From the NCBI GenBank assembly GCA_046765795.1, contig JBKPRH010000340.1, forward strand, positions 1 through 17,762: DNA of 17,762 nucleotides, read 5' to 3'. Under the pieces are notes generated by a model. The model saw only the letters and a list, made by a program, of their open reading frames with translations, did no database searches and had not been told where the DNA came from. The translations under genes and the position numbers were made by a program. Shown here in pieces: positions 7,695 to 14,915 of the stretch; position 1 is the first letter of the stretch, and every line of letters begins with the position of its first letter. The stretch comes from Gp6-AA40 sp046765795. Lineage in GTDB: Bacteria > Acidobacteriota > Vicinamibacteria > Vicinamibacterales > UBA2999.

Positions 7695-8052
7695 AACCTT
7701 CACCTCTCGCCCGCCAGTAGCGCTGGCGCGTCTCGGAGCACGTGGCGTGCCAACCATCGCGTAGGGTTCCCCTCTGCACGTTGGGATCGGTCTCCTACAC
7801 GCCGACGAGTGTCACGTCCGTCCGCGCTCACAGGCAGCACGCCACCGCCACGCGTGGTTTTCGAGCACGCCAGCGGCCAGCCTGATCGGCACCTCACGCT
7901 GACGCCAATCCGACACTCGTGACGGGACGGCGATCCCCAGAGCCATCGTGATCCATGGTTTTCTTCGAGAATCTCGCCAAAATCGCGCGCTGGCGCCGCC
8001 ACGAATCAGGTGCCGGGTTTGCACATGTGGCCGTCACATGCCCCATTCGGAC
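7695..8052. other. Divergent intergenic region, nothing recognised
   Basis: About 358 bases separate the start codons of the small secreted protein (-) and the glycosyltransferase (+). It must hold both promoters, but I see no convincing -35/-10 pair, repeat array, RNA gene or well-supported hairpin. A short ribosome-binding site for the secreted protein lies at 7702-7708. Confidence 0.5.
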
Positions 8053-9585
8053 ATGACGCTTCTGCACGTCTGCGGCCGGTACCTGCCGTTCTCAGAGACC
8101 TTCACGTACGACCTGATCACCGGACTTCACGGCTTCCAGCACCACGTTGTCGCCTCATCTCTCGAGAACTTCCACCACTTCCCCTTGACGACCGTCGTGG
8201 TGCCACATCTGGAGGAGCACGCGTGGACGTTGGCCAGAGATTTCAACGCGAGTGCGGTTGTGTGTCACTTCGGGCCTCAGGCCATGCTCGGGATGACGAC
8301 AGCGCTCGCGATCGATCGTCCAGCGGTCACCATCTTTCACGGCTACGACGTCTCACGCCTGGTGCGCGATCGCATCTGGGTCGAACGGTATCGCGCTGTC
8401 GCGCGCCTCGGGATGCACGCGTTGTGCACATCGCACGCTGTCCGTCAGCAATTGATCGACATCGACTGGCCAACATCACAGATCGATGTCATCCATCTCG
8501 GCGTGGACACTGAACGCTTCGCGTTCGTACCGCCGTCGGAGCGCTGGCCAGCACGACCGCGCCGGATTCTGATGATCGCCAGACTCGTCGAGATGAAAGG
8601 CGTGGACGTGGCGCTCGACGCAATGCGGCGTCTCCGCGATCGCGGGTGCGATATCGAGCTGCGCATCGTCGGTGATGGCCCGGAACGAACACGCATCGAG
8701 AGCGTGATGCGAGAGTGGCAACTGACGAATGTGTCGCTACTCGGAGCCCTCGAACACACGCTGACGAAGCACGAGTTGTCCGAGGCGCACCTCTATATCC
8801 AGCCGAGCGTCACCGCGGCATCCGGCGATCAGGAAGGCATTCCGGTCCCGCTCATGGAAGCCATGGCCAGCGGCATCCCGGTCGTCGCCACTCGCCATTC
8901 CGGTATCCCCGAACTCGTCATCGACGGTCAGACCGGACACCTGGTTCGCGAAGGCGATGCGGAGGGCCTCGCCGTCGCTATCGAGCGGCTGATGCGCGAT
9001 CGCACCGGAGCCGATCGGCTCGCGCACATGGCACGTGCGCGGGTCGAGCAGAACTTCGATCGCAGGCGTCAGGCCACGCGCTTCGAGGCGTTCTTTCGCG
9101 CGCTCGCCGAGCATGATGGCCGCCGGCCGAGCGTGTCGCAGTCGCGGTACTCGACCGGTTCACGGCGCGGACTCATCATCCAGTCGGTTCCACATGGCCT
9201 CATGGCCAGGAAGCTTCTGCTGCTTCGAGAGCGCTACCCCGATGTGCAGTGGGAGGTACTGACCGAGGAGTCGTCGGCGACGCAGGCACGACAGATCCCG
9301 CTGGTCGGCCTGGTGTGGACCCGCAGCGACGGCCATCTCTCGCTGAGTCGAATCGGCCGCACGTTGCTCGCTGAGTTGCGCGATCGCAGCTACGACCTCG
9401 TCGTCGTGCCGTATGCAGACGACATCGGCGCTGGATGCGCCCACGTGCGTCGTGCGGCGGCGGCCATCGGCGGCGGTCGTCTCATCGCTCTGACGCTTGG
9501 CGATCGTGAACTTCCAGTGCCCGCGAAGACATTCCGCTGGCAGTTGTCCGGGGCGCCAGCGCGGCGTCTCACATCGACGCGCTAG
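8053..9585 (+). CDS. Glycosyltransferase family 4 protein with C-terminal extension
   Basis: Start taken at the ATG at 8053 (MTLLHVCGRYLPFSETF), where GT4 homology begins; an in-frame ATG at 8038 adds five residues and neither has a clear ribosome-binding site. Length 510 residues. Residues 1-165 form an N-terminal acceptor-type Rossmann domain (FHGYDVSRLVRD; IHLGVDTERF at its end). Residues ~170-345 are the donor-binding GT1-type domain, with ARLVEMKGVDVALDAM, RIVGDGPERTRI, and the EX7E motif Glu261/Glu269 in EGIPVPLMEAMASGIPVVAT followed by SGIPELV. These are retaining nucleotide-sugar transferases of exopolysaccharide, O-antigen or glycolipid synthesis, acting at the cytoplasmic face. Residues ~372-510 are not part of the usual GT4 fold; they look like another alpha/beta unit (RGLIIQSVPHGLMARKLLLL, YDLVVVPYADDIGAG). 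No other polysaccharide genes are adjacent. Its end overlaps the convergent racemase by 17 bases. Sugar and acceptor unknown. Confidence 0.88.
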   Translation: MTLLHVCGRYLPFSETFTYDLITGLHGFQHHVVASSLENFHHFPLTTVVVPHLEEHAWTLARDFNASAVVCHFGPQAMLGMTTALAIDRPAVTIFHGYDVSRLVRDRIWVERYRAVARLGMHALCTSHAVRQQLIDIDWPTSQIDVIHLGVDTERFAFVPPSERWPARPRRILMIARLVEMKGVDVALDAMRRLRDRGCDIELRIVGDGPERTRIESVMREWQLTNVSLLGALEHTLTKHELSEAHLYIQPSVTAASGDQEGIPVPLMEAMASGIPVVATRHSGIPELVIDGQTGHLVREGDAEGLAVAIERLMRDRTGADRLAHMARARVEQNFDRRRQATRFEAFFRALAEHDGRRPSVSQSRYSTGSRRGLIIQSVPHGLMARKLLLLRERYPDVQWEVLTEESSATQARQIPLVGLVWTRSDGHLSLSRIGRTLLAELRDRSYDLVVVPYADDIGAGCAHVRRAAAAIGGGRLIALTLGDRELPVPAKTFRWQLSGAPARRLTSTR

Positions 9586-10276
9586 GTATCGTCATCGCTC
9601 GACGCAACGCCGCTCGTGCCAGCAGACGGGTGGAATCGAGCGTCGGCAGCGGCGAGTTCGCGTCGTTCATGATCAACGGAATCTCAGTGCATCCAAGGAC
9701 GACGGCATCGCAGCCTTCGTGCGTCAGGCGCCCGATGATGCGCTGGAACCTGATCACTGCATCGGCCGTAAAGACACCGTTCACCAGTTCATCGAAGATG
9801 ATCCGATCGATGACATCCCGCTCGGCGGAGTCCGGCTTCACGCAATCAACCCCGCGCGCAGCGAGTGTCTGCGGATAGACGTCGCTGTCAACGAGCGATC
9901 GGGTACCGGTCAGCGCGAGACGCCGGAACCCGCGCGCGACAGCGTCGTCGGCGACGACCTCGGCGATGTGCAGCCACGGCCGCGGCGATCGCGGGATCAC
10001 GTCCGCCATCGCCTGATGGATGGTGTTGTCAGGACAGATCAGGAAGTCGGCGCCGGCGCCAGCAAGCTTCTGCGCCGACGACAGCATCAACCCGGCGACA
10101 CCCTGCCAGTCACCGCGACTCACGTGCCCCATATACTCGGCCAGCGAGTGCGTGTGCAGTGAGACCTCGGGGTGCGCATGGCGACCGCACAGCTCGGCGC
10201 CCTCAACGCAGATCGTGCGATAGCACAGCGCTGCGCCTTCCGCGGAGCACGCGACGATCCCGATATGACCGGGCAT
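9569..10276 (-). CDS. Aspartate/glutamate racemase family protein
   Basis: A 235-residue cofactor-independent racemase of the Asp/Glu/hydantoin family. The two catalytic cysteines are visible: Cys81 in LICPDNTIHQ and Cys196 in VVLGCTEIPLI, each from one of the two pseudo-symmetric lobes. IGIVACSAEGAALCYRTI at the N-terminus fits the substrate-binding loop. The CPDNT form is typical of aspartate-racemase-like members rather than MurI, so production of a D-amino acid such as D-aspartate is plausible, but broad-specificity or isomerase relatives cannot be excluded. The ATG at 10276 is preferred over an in-frame TTG at 10282. There is no Shine-Dalgarno sequence: the heptamer repeat runs to within two bases of the start codon. 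It lies downstream of the second TonB-dependent receptor on the same strand, 155 bases away, and its stop lies inside the end of the convergent glycosyltransferase gene. Confidence 0.85.
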   Translation of the reverse strand: MPGHIGIVACSAEGAALCYRTICVEGAELCGRHAHPEVSLHTHSLAEYMGHVSRGDWQGVAGLMLSSAQKLAGAGADFLICPDNTIHQAMADVIPRSPRPWLHIAEVVADDAVARGFRRLALTGTRSLVDSDVYPQTLAARGVDCVKPDSAERDVIDRIIFDELVNGVFTADAVIRFQRIIGRLTHEGCDAVVLGCTEIPLIMNDANSPLPTLDSTRLLARAALRRAMTIPSASM

Positions 10277-10277
10277 A

Positions 10278-10325
10278 GTCAAAGGTCAAAGGTCAAAAGT
10301 CAAAGGTCAAAAGCGAAGGTCAAAG
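10278..10325. repeat. Heptamer repeat, unit GTCAAAG (left arm)
   Basis: Five contiguous 7-base units run from 10278 to 10312 (GTCAAAG, with GTCAAAA as units three and five). After a degenerate GCGAAG a further GTCAAAG lies at 10319-10325. The array begins two bases outside the racemase start codon, thus occupying the site where its ribosome-binding sequence should be. Confidence 0.85.
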
Positions 10326-10360
10326 GCGAATTGTTCCTAGTATCCAACTATTCGCCTTTG
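10321..10360 (-). terminator. Hairpin at the centre of the repeat, possible terminator of the second receptor
   Basis: CAAAGGCGAATTGTT (10321-10335) and AACTATTCGCCTTTG (10346-10360) are inverted copies with 14 of 15 bases complementary, around a 10-base loop. It lies 71 bases beyond the stop of the minus-strand receptor gene. There is no T run on that strand after the stem, so an RNA 3'-end stabiliser or a structural repeat is as likely as a terminator. Confidence 0.5.
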
Positions 10361-10418
10361 CCTTTGCCTTTGCCTTTGCCTTTGCCCTTTGCCCTTTGCC
10401 CTTTGCCCTTTGCCCTTT
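10354..10418. repeat. Hexamer-to-heptamer repeat, units GCCTTT then GCCCTTT (right arm)
   Basis: Exactly five perfect GCCTTT units (10354-10383) are followed without a break by exactly five perfect GCCCTTT units (10384-10418). The reverse complement, CAAAGG(G), resembles the GTCAAAG units on the other side of the hairpin, so the whole 10278-10418 block is an imperfect long inverted repeat. It ends 13 bases before the receptor stop codon at 10432. Confidence 0.9.
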
Positions 10419-10431
10419 GAACTGACCAGGA

Positions 10432-13400
10432 TCAGAAGTCGAGTTGCAGATTGAAGCGGGCGTAGCGCGCCGGCAGGATGGCCGTGGGTGTGAGCCACGC
10501 GCCGGTCGGGCTGTAGCCGTTGTTGTACAACGTGACCACGTCGGTGTTCAGCACGTTGTAGATGTCCACACCTACCTGCGTGCGCACGCCGCGGAAGCGA
10601 AGGATCTTGGCGATGCGCATGTCGATGTTGTTGATGCGTGCGCCATACAACGTGCCGGGCTCCACCAGGTTGACGGTCACGTTGCCAGACGACAGGTTGC
10701 GGCCGAGCGAGGGCAACGCGATCGCGTTCGTCACGACATGGTTGGCAGCAAGCTCGGGTCCAGGATCGCTGCGCCACGTGCCGCTGACCTGCAGATCGAC
10801 CTTCGGCACGATGTAGGTAGCCAGTCCACGGAACGATGTCAGCGTGAAGAACGGCTCGACGACGCGGCAATACGGAGTCGCCAGACCGCCGGTTGACGTC
10901 AAGACTCTCGTCGTCTGCACGGCCTGGGTGCTCGCCCAGCTGTACGTTTCTGGCAGCGCCGCGCGAACATCGCAGTTGTCCATCAGCCGTCGTCCCGAGC
11001 TCGTGCCCGCCTGCAGGTTGAGGCCGTTACGCAGCCGCGCATTCACACTCACGTCGACGCCGTGCCAGTTCTCGACCATCTCGCCGAACTCTGACGACAG
11101 CTGCGAATACAAATCCTCCTGGCCGACTTTTTCCGGCACGAGGTTGTAGAGGCCTCTCACCGTGCCGCCGCCACCACCCGGCAGCCGCGGATCGAGTGGA
11201 ATCGGGATCTCGAACGGCGTGTAGTCAGCGGTCGTCGTCAGACGATTGTTCGCGGTGTAGAAGTTGCCGTACCAGCGGCGGAAGTAGCCGACGGTGAGGC
11301 CGACCCGCGGCATCAGTTCCTGCTGGACGGAGACGCCCATCTCCCAGTTGTAATTGCGCTTGCCCCAGCCGTTAATGAGCTCGGGGGCGAACGACTTCGT
11401 GAAAACGTCCTTGCCGAAGTTCTGATTGTCCATGCGACCACATTCGCCGTTGGCGTTCGGGTTAATCAGATCGCAGTCGGGAATGTAGTTACCGTTGCGC
11501 GGGTCGCCAGCCGGGAACGTGTTCGTGTCGTTCCACGTGCGCGTCGTGTTGAGCGCGATACGGCGTCCTGGCTGCAGATCGGTATCGCTGTTGCTCGCGG
11601 TCAGCGCCGTGAGGTACTTGCCGATGTTCAGCTTGATGGCCGTCTTGCCGTTACCAAACAGATCGTACGCAGCGGCCATGCGCGGCGTGATGTCCTTCCA
11701 GTGGATCTCGTCGGTCGTCCCTTCTGCGAAGAACACGCGCGTCGGCATCAGCTGATAGTCGGGGCCTCCCGCACCGGTGTCCGGGTAGTGCGTCCCGATG
11801 CCGTCGTAGCGCAGGCCGCCCTGCAGCGTGAGCCGCGCGCGCGTGTAGGTGTCTTGCGCGTAGAACGACATCAGATTCAGGTTGCTCTGAAACTTCACCG
11901 TGCCTGGATAGACCGCGGACTGGTTCAGCTGATTGGGCACGCCATTGTTGAACCGGTACTGAGTGAACGGGGTGAAGTTGAAGTACGCCTGACTCGGGTG
12001 GCTGATGTTGCCCTGGTAGCCGATCTTCAGATTGTGCTGCCCGGGAATGTACGACGCCGACGCGCGCATCTGCGCCAGCGTGCCGATCTGATGGCGCTCG
12101 AATCCCGCCTGCAGCGGCTGATTGAAGCGGTAGATCAGGCCAGCGATGCCGGGGATCTCGGGGTGACCTGGATATCCGTTGTTGTTCGGACAGCTCGGCG
12201 AGCACTGCTCGACGACGGAGATCAGATCGTCGTTGTGCGAGCCATCGACGCGCGGCGCGAAGTTGGCGTAACGCGAGAGGTAGTCGCCCCAGGCGCCTTC
12301 CAGGAGCAAGCGGTTCGTAAACGGCGAGGTCCAGGTCACTGTCTGAATGTGGCCCGGAGTGTAGTACCGCATGCCCTGCGCCTCGGGAGTGCGTGTGCCG
12401 CCACCACCGCCCGTTTTGTTCTGCCGGTCGTACTGCTCGGAGTGGCTCAGCGAGACCTTGTTGCGCGGCGTCACCTGCCACGTGAGTCGTCCAATCGCGT
12501 TTCTCGTGAGACTGTCGAGGAATGCCGGACGCGACTGATCAAAGTCCACGAGCCACTTGGTCGGATCGCCGGCGTTCCTGTTGAAGAACATTCCGGGGAT
12601 GGTGTTTTCGGCGTAGACCTCGCGGTAGGTGGCATAGAACCAGAGCTTGTCGCGCTTGATGGGACCTCCGCCCATCGGATTGATCTCCCACACTTTCAAC
12701 AGTTCCTGCGGCGAGCGAAGACCGGCATTCTTGAGCGCGTCGCTGTAGTTGCTCCCCTGCATGCTGCCGTTCGCCCCGGAGTACGCGAAGGTGCCGCTGA
12801 ATTGATTGCCGCCATCGCGCGGAATGATGTTGAGCATCACGCCGGCGGTTTCCGCCTCGCCCAACCCGCCGGACGTCGTCATCACGACTTCCTGCGACCC
12901 GGCGACGTTCGAGACGGCGGCGTTCGAGTTCGCGCCTGCCCACCCGGTGTTGATGCCGTCGTGCAGCGTTCGTGAATCGGACGCGCGCGCACCGTGAATG
13001 AAGCCCGCCATGCCGCCGCTGCCGCCGGTGATGCCACCGGCATCGCCGTTGGAGCTCAGTCCCGGAACGAGCGACTGAATACCTGTGGCGTTGCGCGACG
13101 AAGGAATCGCCGTCAACACGTCTTTGTCGACGACGGTCTGCACGCGCGCGCTCTGCACGTCCACGATCGGCGATTCGCCGGTGACGGTGATCGTCTCTTC
13201 GAGATTGCCGACACGCAGGTCGCCGTTGACCGTCGCGACGAAGTCGCCACTGAGTTCGATGCCTTCGCGCTTGACGACGCTGAATCCTTGCAGCGTGAAG
13301 GTCACGAGATAGGTCCCCGGCCGCAGATCGACGATGCGGTATTGGCCGGTGTCGTCAGTGACGACGGACCGCGCCTTCTCGATAAGTACGGAACTAGAGG

Positions 13401-13539
13401 CTTCGACCGTCACGCCCGGCAGAACAGCGCCGGACGCGTCTTTCACGACCCCAGTGATGGCGGCTTGCGCGTACGCAGCTGCCGGGAGGAGCAAGACCAC
13501 TAACAGGGCTACCGCTGTTCTCCTGACTCGTGTAGGCAT
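10432..13539 (-). CDS. TonB-dependent receptor with carboxypeptidase-regulatory-like N-terminal domain (Oar-like), second copy
   Basis: A 1035-residue paralogue of the receptor at 3981. The ATG at 13539 is chosen over an in-frame GTG at 13554 because GAGGAGA ends six bases before it. Order: signal peptide (cleavage after AYA at 24); regulatory beta-sandwich ~27-110 (ITGVVKDASGAVLPGV, GQYRIVDLRPGTYLVT); TonB-box-like ETITVTG at 115-121; plug to about 245 (DGINTGWAGANSNAAVSN, GLGEAETAGVMLNIIPRDGG); then the barrel, with SFYAQDTYTRARLTLQGGLRYD and a C-terminal LQLDF. The N-terminal third is close to the first receptor, while the loop regions differ much more, as expected if the two bind different ligands. 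The flanking genes, a racemase and an acetyltransferase, give no clear hint of cargo. Located in the outer membrane and dependent on TonB-ExbBD. Confidence 0.9.
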   Translation of the reverse strand: MPTRVRRTAVALLVVLLLPAAAYAQAAITGVVKDASGAVLPGVTVEASSSVLIEKARSVVTDDTGQYRIVDLRPGTYLVTFTLQGFSVVKREGIELSGDFVATVNGDLRVGNLEETITVTGESPIVDVQSARVQTVVDKDVLTAIPSSRNATGIQSLVPGLSSNGDAGGITGGSGGMAGFIHGARASDSRTLHDGINTGWAGANSNAAVSNVAGSQEVVMTTSGGLGEAETAGVMLNIIPRDGGNQFSGTFAYSGANGSMQGSNYSDALKNAGLRSPQELLKVWEINPMGGGPIKRDKLWFYATYREVYAENTIPGMFFNRNAGDPTKWLVDFDQSRPAFLDSLTRNAIGRLTWQVTPRNKVSLSHSEQYDRQNKTGGGGGTRTPEAQGMRYYTPGHIQTVTWTSPFTNRLLLEGAWGDYLSRYANFAPRVDGSHNDDLISVVEQCSPSCPNNNGYPGHPEIPGIAGLIYRFNQPLQAGFERHQIGTLAQMRASASYIPGQHNLKIGYQGNISHPSQAYFNFTPFTQYRFNNGVPNQLNQSAVYPGTVKFQSNLNLMSFYAQDTYTRARLTLQGGLRYDGIGTHYPDTGAGGPDYQLMPTRVFFAEGTTDEIHWKDITPRMAAAYDLFGNGKTAIKLNIGKYLTALTASNSDTDLQPGRRIALNTTRTWNDTNTFPAGDPRNGNYIPDCDLINPNANGECGRMDNQNFGKDVFTKSFAPELINGWGKRNYNWEMGVSVQQELMPRVGLTVGYFRRWYGNFYTANNRLTTTADYTPFEIPIPLDPRLPGGGGGTVRGLYNLVPEKVGQEDLYSQLSSEFGEMVENWHGVDVSVNARLRNGLNLQAGTSSGRRLMDNCDVRAALPETYSWASTQAVQTTRVLTSTGGLATPYCRVVEPFFTLTSFRGLATYIVPKVDLQVSGTWRSDPGPELAANHVVTNAIALPSLGRNLSSGNVTVNLVEPGTLYGARINNIDMRIAKILRFRGVRTQVGVDIYNVLNTDVVTLYNNGYSPTGAWLTPTAILPARYARFNLQLDF

Positions 13540-13545
13540 CGCGTT

Positions 13546-13552
13546 TCTCCTC
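13546..13552 (-). promoter_or_regulatory. Ribosome-binding site of second TonB-dependent receptor
   Basis: On the minus strand GAGGAGA ends six bases before the ATG at 13539 and decides that start over the GTG at 13554. The rest of the upstream gap to 13740 must hold the promoter, but I could not pick a convincing one. Confidence 0.75.
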
Positions 13553-13740
13553 ACAGTGGGTGGTATTGCCCCGCAAGACCCGTGGGTGCCGAGATATAAG
13601 TGCCGGACGGTATGAACCCGGAACCGTGGCCCGATGGTCGTACGAACCCGTATTAATGGGGAGTTGAGGAAGAACGCGCGGAGAGTCGAATCGCACGCGA
13701 GTCAACTGGATGACCGTTAAGTGCGACGGAGTATACACGG

Positions 13741-13766
13741 AGGGCCGGTCCGACAGGACCGGCCCT
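13741..13766 (-). terminator. GC-rich hairpin overlapping the acetyltransferase stop codon
   Basis: AGGGCCGGTCC (13741-13751) and GGACCGGCCCT (13756-13766) form a perfect 11-base stem with a GACA loop. The stop codon of the minus-strand GNAT gene (13765-13767) lies partly in the stem. No T run follows, so termination may need Rho or the stem may protect the mRNA end. Confidence 0.6.
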
Positions 13767-14667
13767 ATGAAATTTGCTTGGTGCCGGCGATGAAGGTCGC
13801 GCGTGGTTCGAAGCCCATGGATTCGTAGAGCTTCCGCGCTGCGGTGTTCTTCTCCCCCACCAGCAACGTGGCCTGACGCGCGGCGCGCGGTTGCGCCAGA
13901 CGGCACGCCTCCTCGACGAGCCGCCGCGCAAAGCCTTCGCGGCGTCGGGCGGGATGGACGGCGACCTGTGCAAGGTGGATGGTGCCGGGCGCGATTCGCG
14001 TGGTGAGCACCAGCGCAACCATGTTGCCTGACTCGCGCACGACGCGCGTGAGTGTGGGCTCGAGATCGCCGCATCCAGGTCGCTCGACCAGCCCGCGTGT
14101 GTAGTGCTCCCACTCAGTCAGTGTGCCGCGGGGCGCAAAGTGGCGGCCATGCTCGCCATAGGCGGTGCGCAACAGCTCGGCCGCCTGCGGCAAATCGCCT
14201 TCGCGCCAGCCGTCCGCCGGGCTCGCACCGCCAGGATTCGCCGAGGCACTCAGCGGCCGCGATAAGTAGTGGTAGTACTCGCAAGTGAAGCCGCGATCGA
14301 CGAGCGTCGTCTCGAATCCTTCGGCTCGATCCGGCACGAAGCACGACACGCGGGCCGGACGCGGTGGCACCGTCGCCATCTCGAGACACGCATCGACGAG
14401 CGCCGCCGTTGCCTCTTGCGTGTCCGCGGCGATGCCGCCGATATGCAGCGTCTCACCGTCGGGCATGTAGTAGCTCCAGCCGCGCACGGTGCGTTTGTGG
14501 TCGATCGCCATGCGGCCGGGAAGGCCCCATGTGGTGCGAGCTTGCTCGATCTCGCGCCAGGAATTCGACGCGTCCCACGTCAGTTCGCGCACCCAGAAGT
14601 CCTGCTCGCGCGCGTAGAGCAGCTGCGTGTCCGCCAGGTCGGCGTCACGCCAGTCACGAACGATCAT
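13765..14667 (-). CDS. GNAT family N-acetyltransferase, probable two-domain
   Basis: A 300-residue protein. The C-terminal half (~residues 152-298) has the GNAT acetyl-CoA site: TIHLAQVAVHPARRREGFA with the R-R-x-G-x-A pyrophosphate loop, then a helix and NTAARKLYESMGFEPRA, the classic end of the fold. The N-terminal half (1-140) has the secondary-structure order of a second, degenerate GNAT lobe, ending in LVDRGFTCEYYHYLSRPL, but lacks a recognisable CoA loop. Tandem GNAT proteins of this kind include mycothiol synthase, but nothing shows that substrate here. The ATG at 14667 is preferred; an in-frame GTG at 14673 adds two residues. There is no ribosome-binding site, and a -10-like TACTCT lies six bases before the ATG, suggesting a leaderless message. 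Transcribed in the same direction as the receptor downstream, with a hairpin at its stop. Substrate unknown. Confidence 0.83.
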   Translation of the reverse strand: MIVRDWRDADLADTQLLYAREQDFWVRELTWDASNSWREIEQARTTWGLPGRMAIDHKRTVRGWSYYMPDGETLHIGGIAADTQEATAALVDACLEMATVPPRPARVSCFVPDRAEGFETTLVDRGFTCEYYHYLSRPLSASANPGGASPADGWREGDLPQAAELLRTAYGEHGRHFAPRGTLTEWEHYTRGLVERPGCGDLEPTLTRVVRESGNMVALVLTTRIAPGTIHLAQVAVHPARRREGFARRLVEEACRLAQPRAARQATLLVGEKNTAARKLYESMGFEPRATFIAGTKQIS

Positions 14668-14673
14668 CGCCAC

Positions 14674-14679
14674 AGAGTA
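14674..14679 (-). promoter_or_regulatory. Candidate -10 element, TACTCT, for a leaderless GNAT transcript
   Basis: On the minus strand TACTCT ends six bases before the ATG at 14667. Its context (GGTACTCTG) resembles the AGTACACTG found seven bases before the ATG of the zinc-ribbon gene at 17243. The match to TATAAT is poor, so this rests mainly on the shared layout. Confidence 0.25.
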
Positions 14680-14706
14680 CCACTCTCGTGGTGGGTACTT
14701 GGAGCA

Positions 14707-14737
14707 GGACCAGGAGTTGAAAGCAGTTCCCTGGTCC
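14707..14737. promoter_or_regulatory. Inverted repeat in the divergent GNAT/response-regulator region
   Basis: GGACCAGG (14707-14714) and CCTGGTCC (14730-14737) are perfect inverted copies with a 15-base spacer. It sits between two divergent genes, 14 bases before a TACAAT hexamer on the plus strand (14751-14756), so an operator is possible; a transcript hairpin is the alternative. The rest of this 248-base gap shows nothing I can name, and no sigma-54 promoter pattern was found. Confidence 0.35.
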
Positions 14738-14915
14738 GGACTCCGTCCACTACAATGAGCACTTCAGTTTTTGGGCGAGTGCAGCTCGGGCACATACGGC
14801 ACGGAACTCATCTGCACTAAACAGTAACCAGCGCTCAGGCCTTCCCACCTGGACGCGAGTCGCGGGACGCCGGCCAGCGGTCATCCGGCGACGACTAGTT
14901 GACGCGTACCAACCT

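Noticed and set aside
7805..7920. Inverted copies of ACGAGTGTC in the divergent region before the glycosyltransferase
   Set aside because: Only nine bases match, the copies are about 100 bases apart and the match does not extend, so chance is sufficient.
10278..10418. CRISPR array
   Set aside because: Units are 6-7 bases and contiguous with no unique spacers; no cas genes are present.
10337..10870. Minus-strand open frame ending in a KGQR-type repeat peptide
   Set aside because: The repeated peptide is simply the translated 6/7-base DNA repeat read on from an out-of-frame part of the receptor gene; no start signal supports it.
11701..12975. 424-codon plus-strand open frame inside the second receptor
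   Set aside because: Antisense shadow of a well-supported receptor; it shows no recognisable domain and is full of Arg/Val runs typical of reversed GC-rich coding sequence.
14717..14756. TTGAAA and TACAAT as a promoter for the response regulator
   Set aside because: The spacing is 28 bases, too long for a sigma-70 promoter; TACAAT may still be a -10 with an unrecognised -35.
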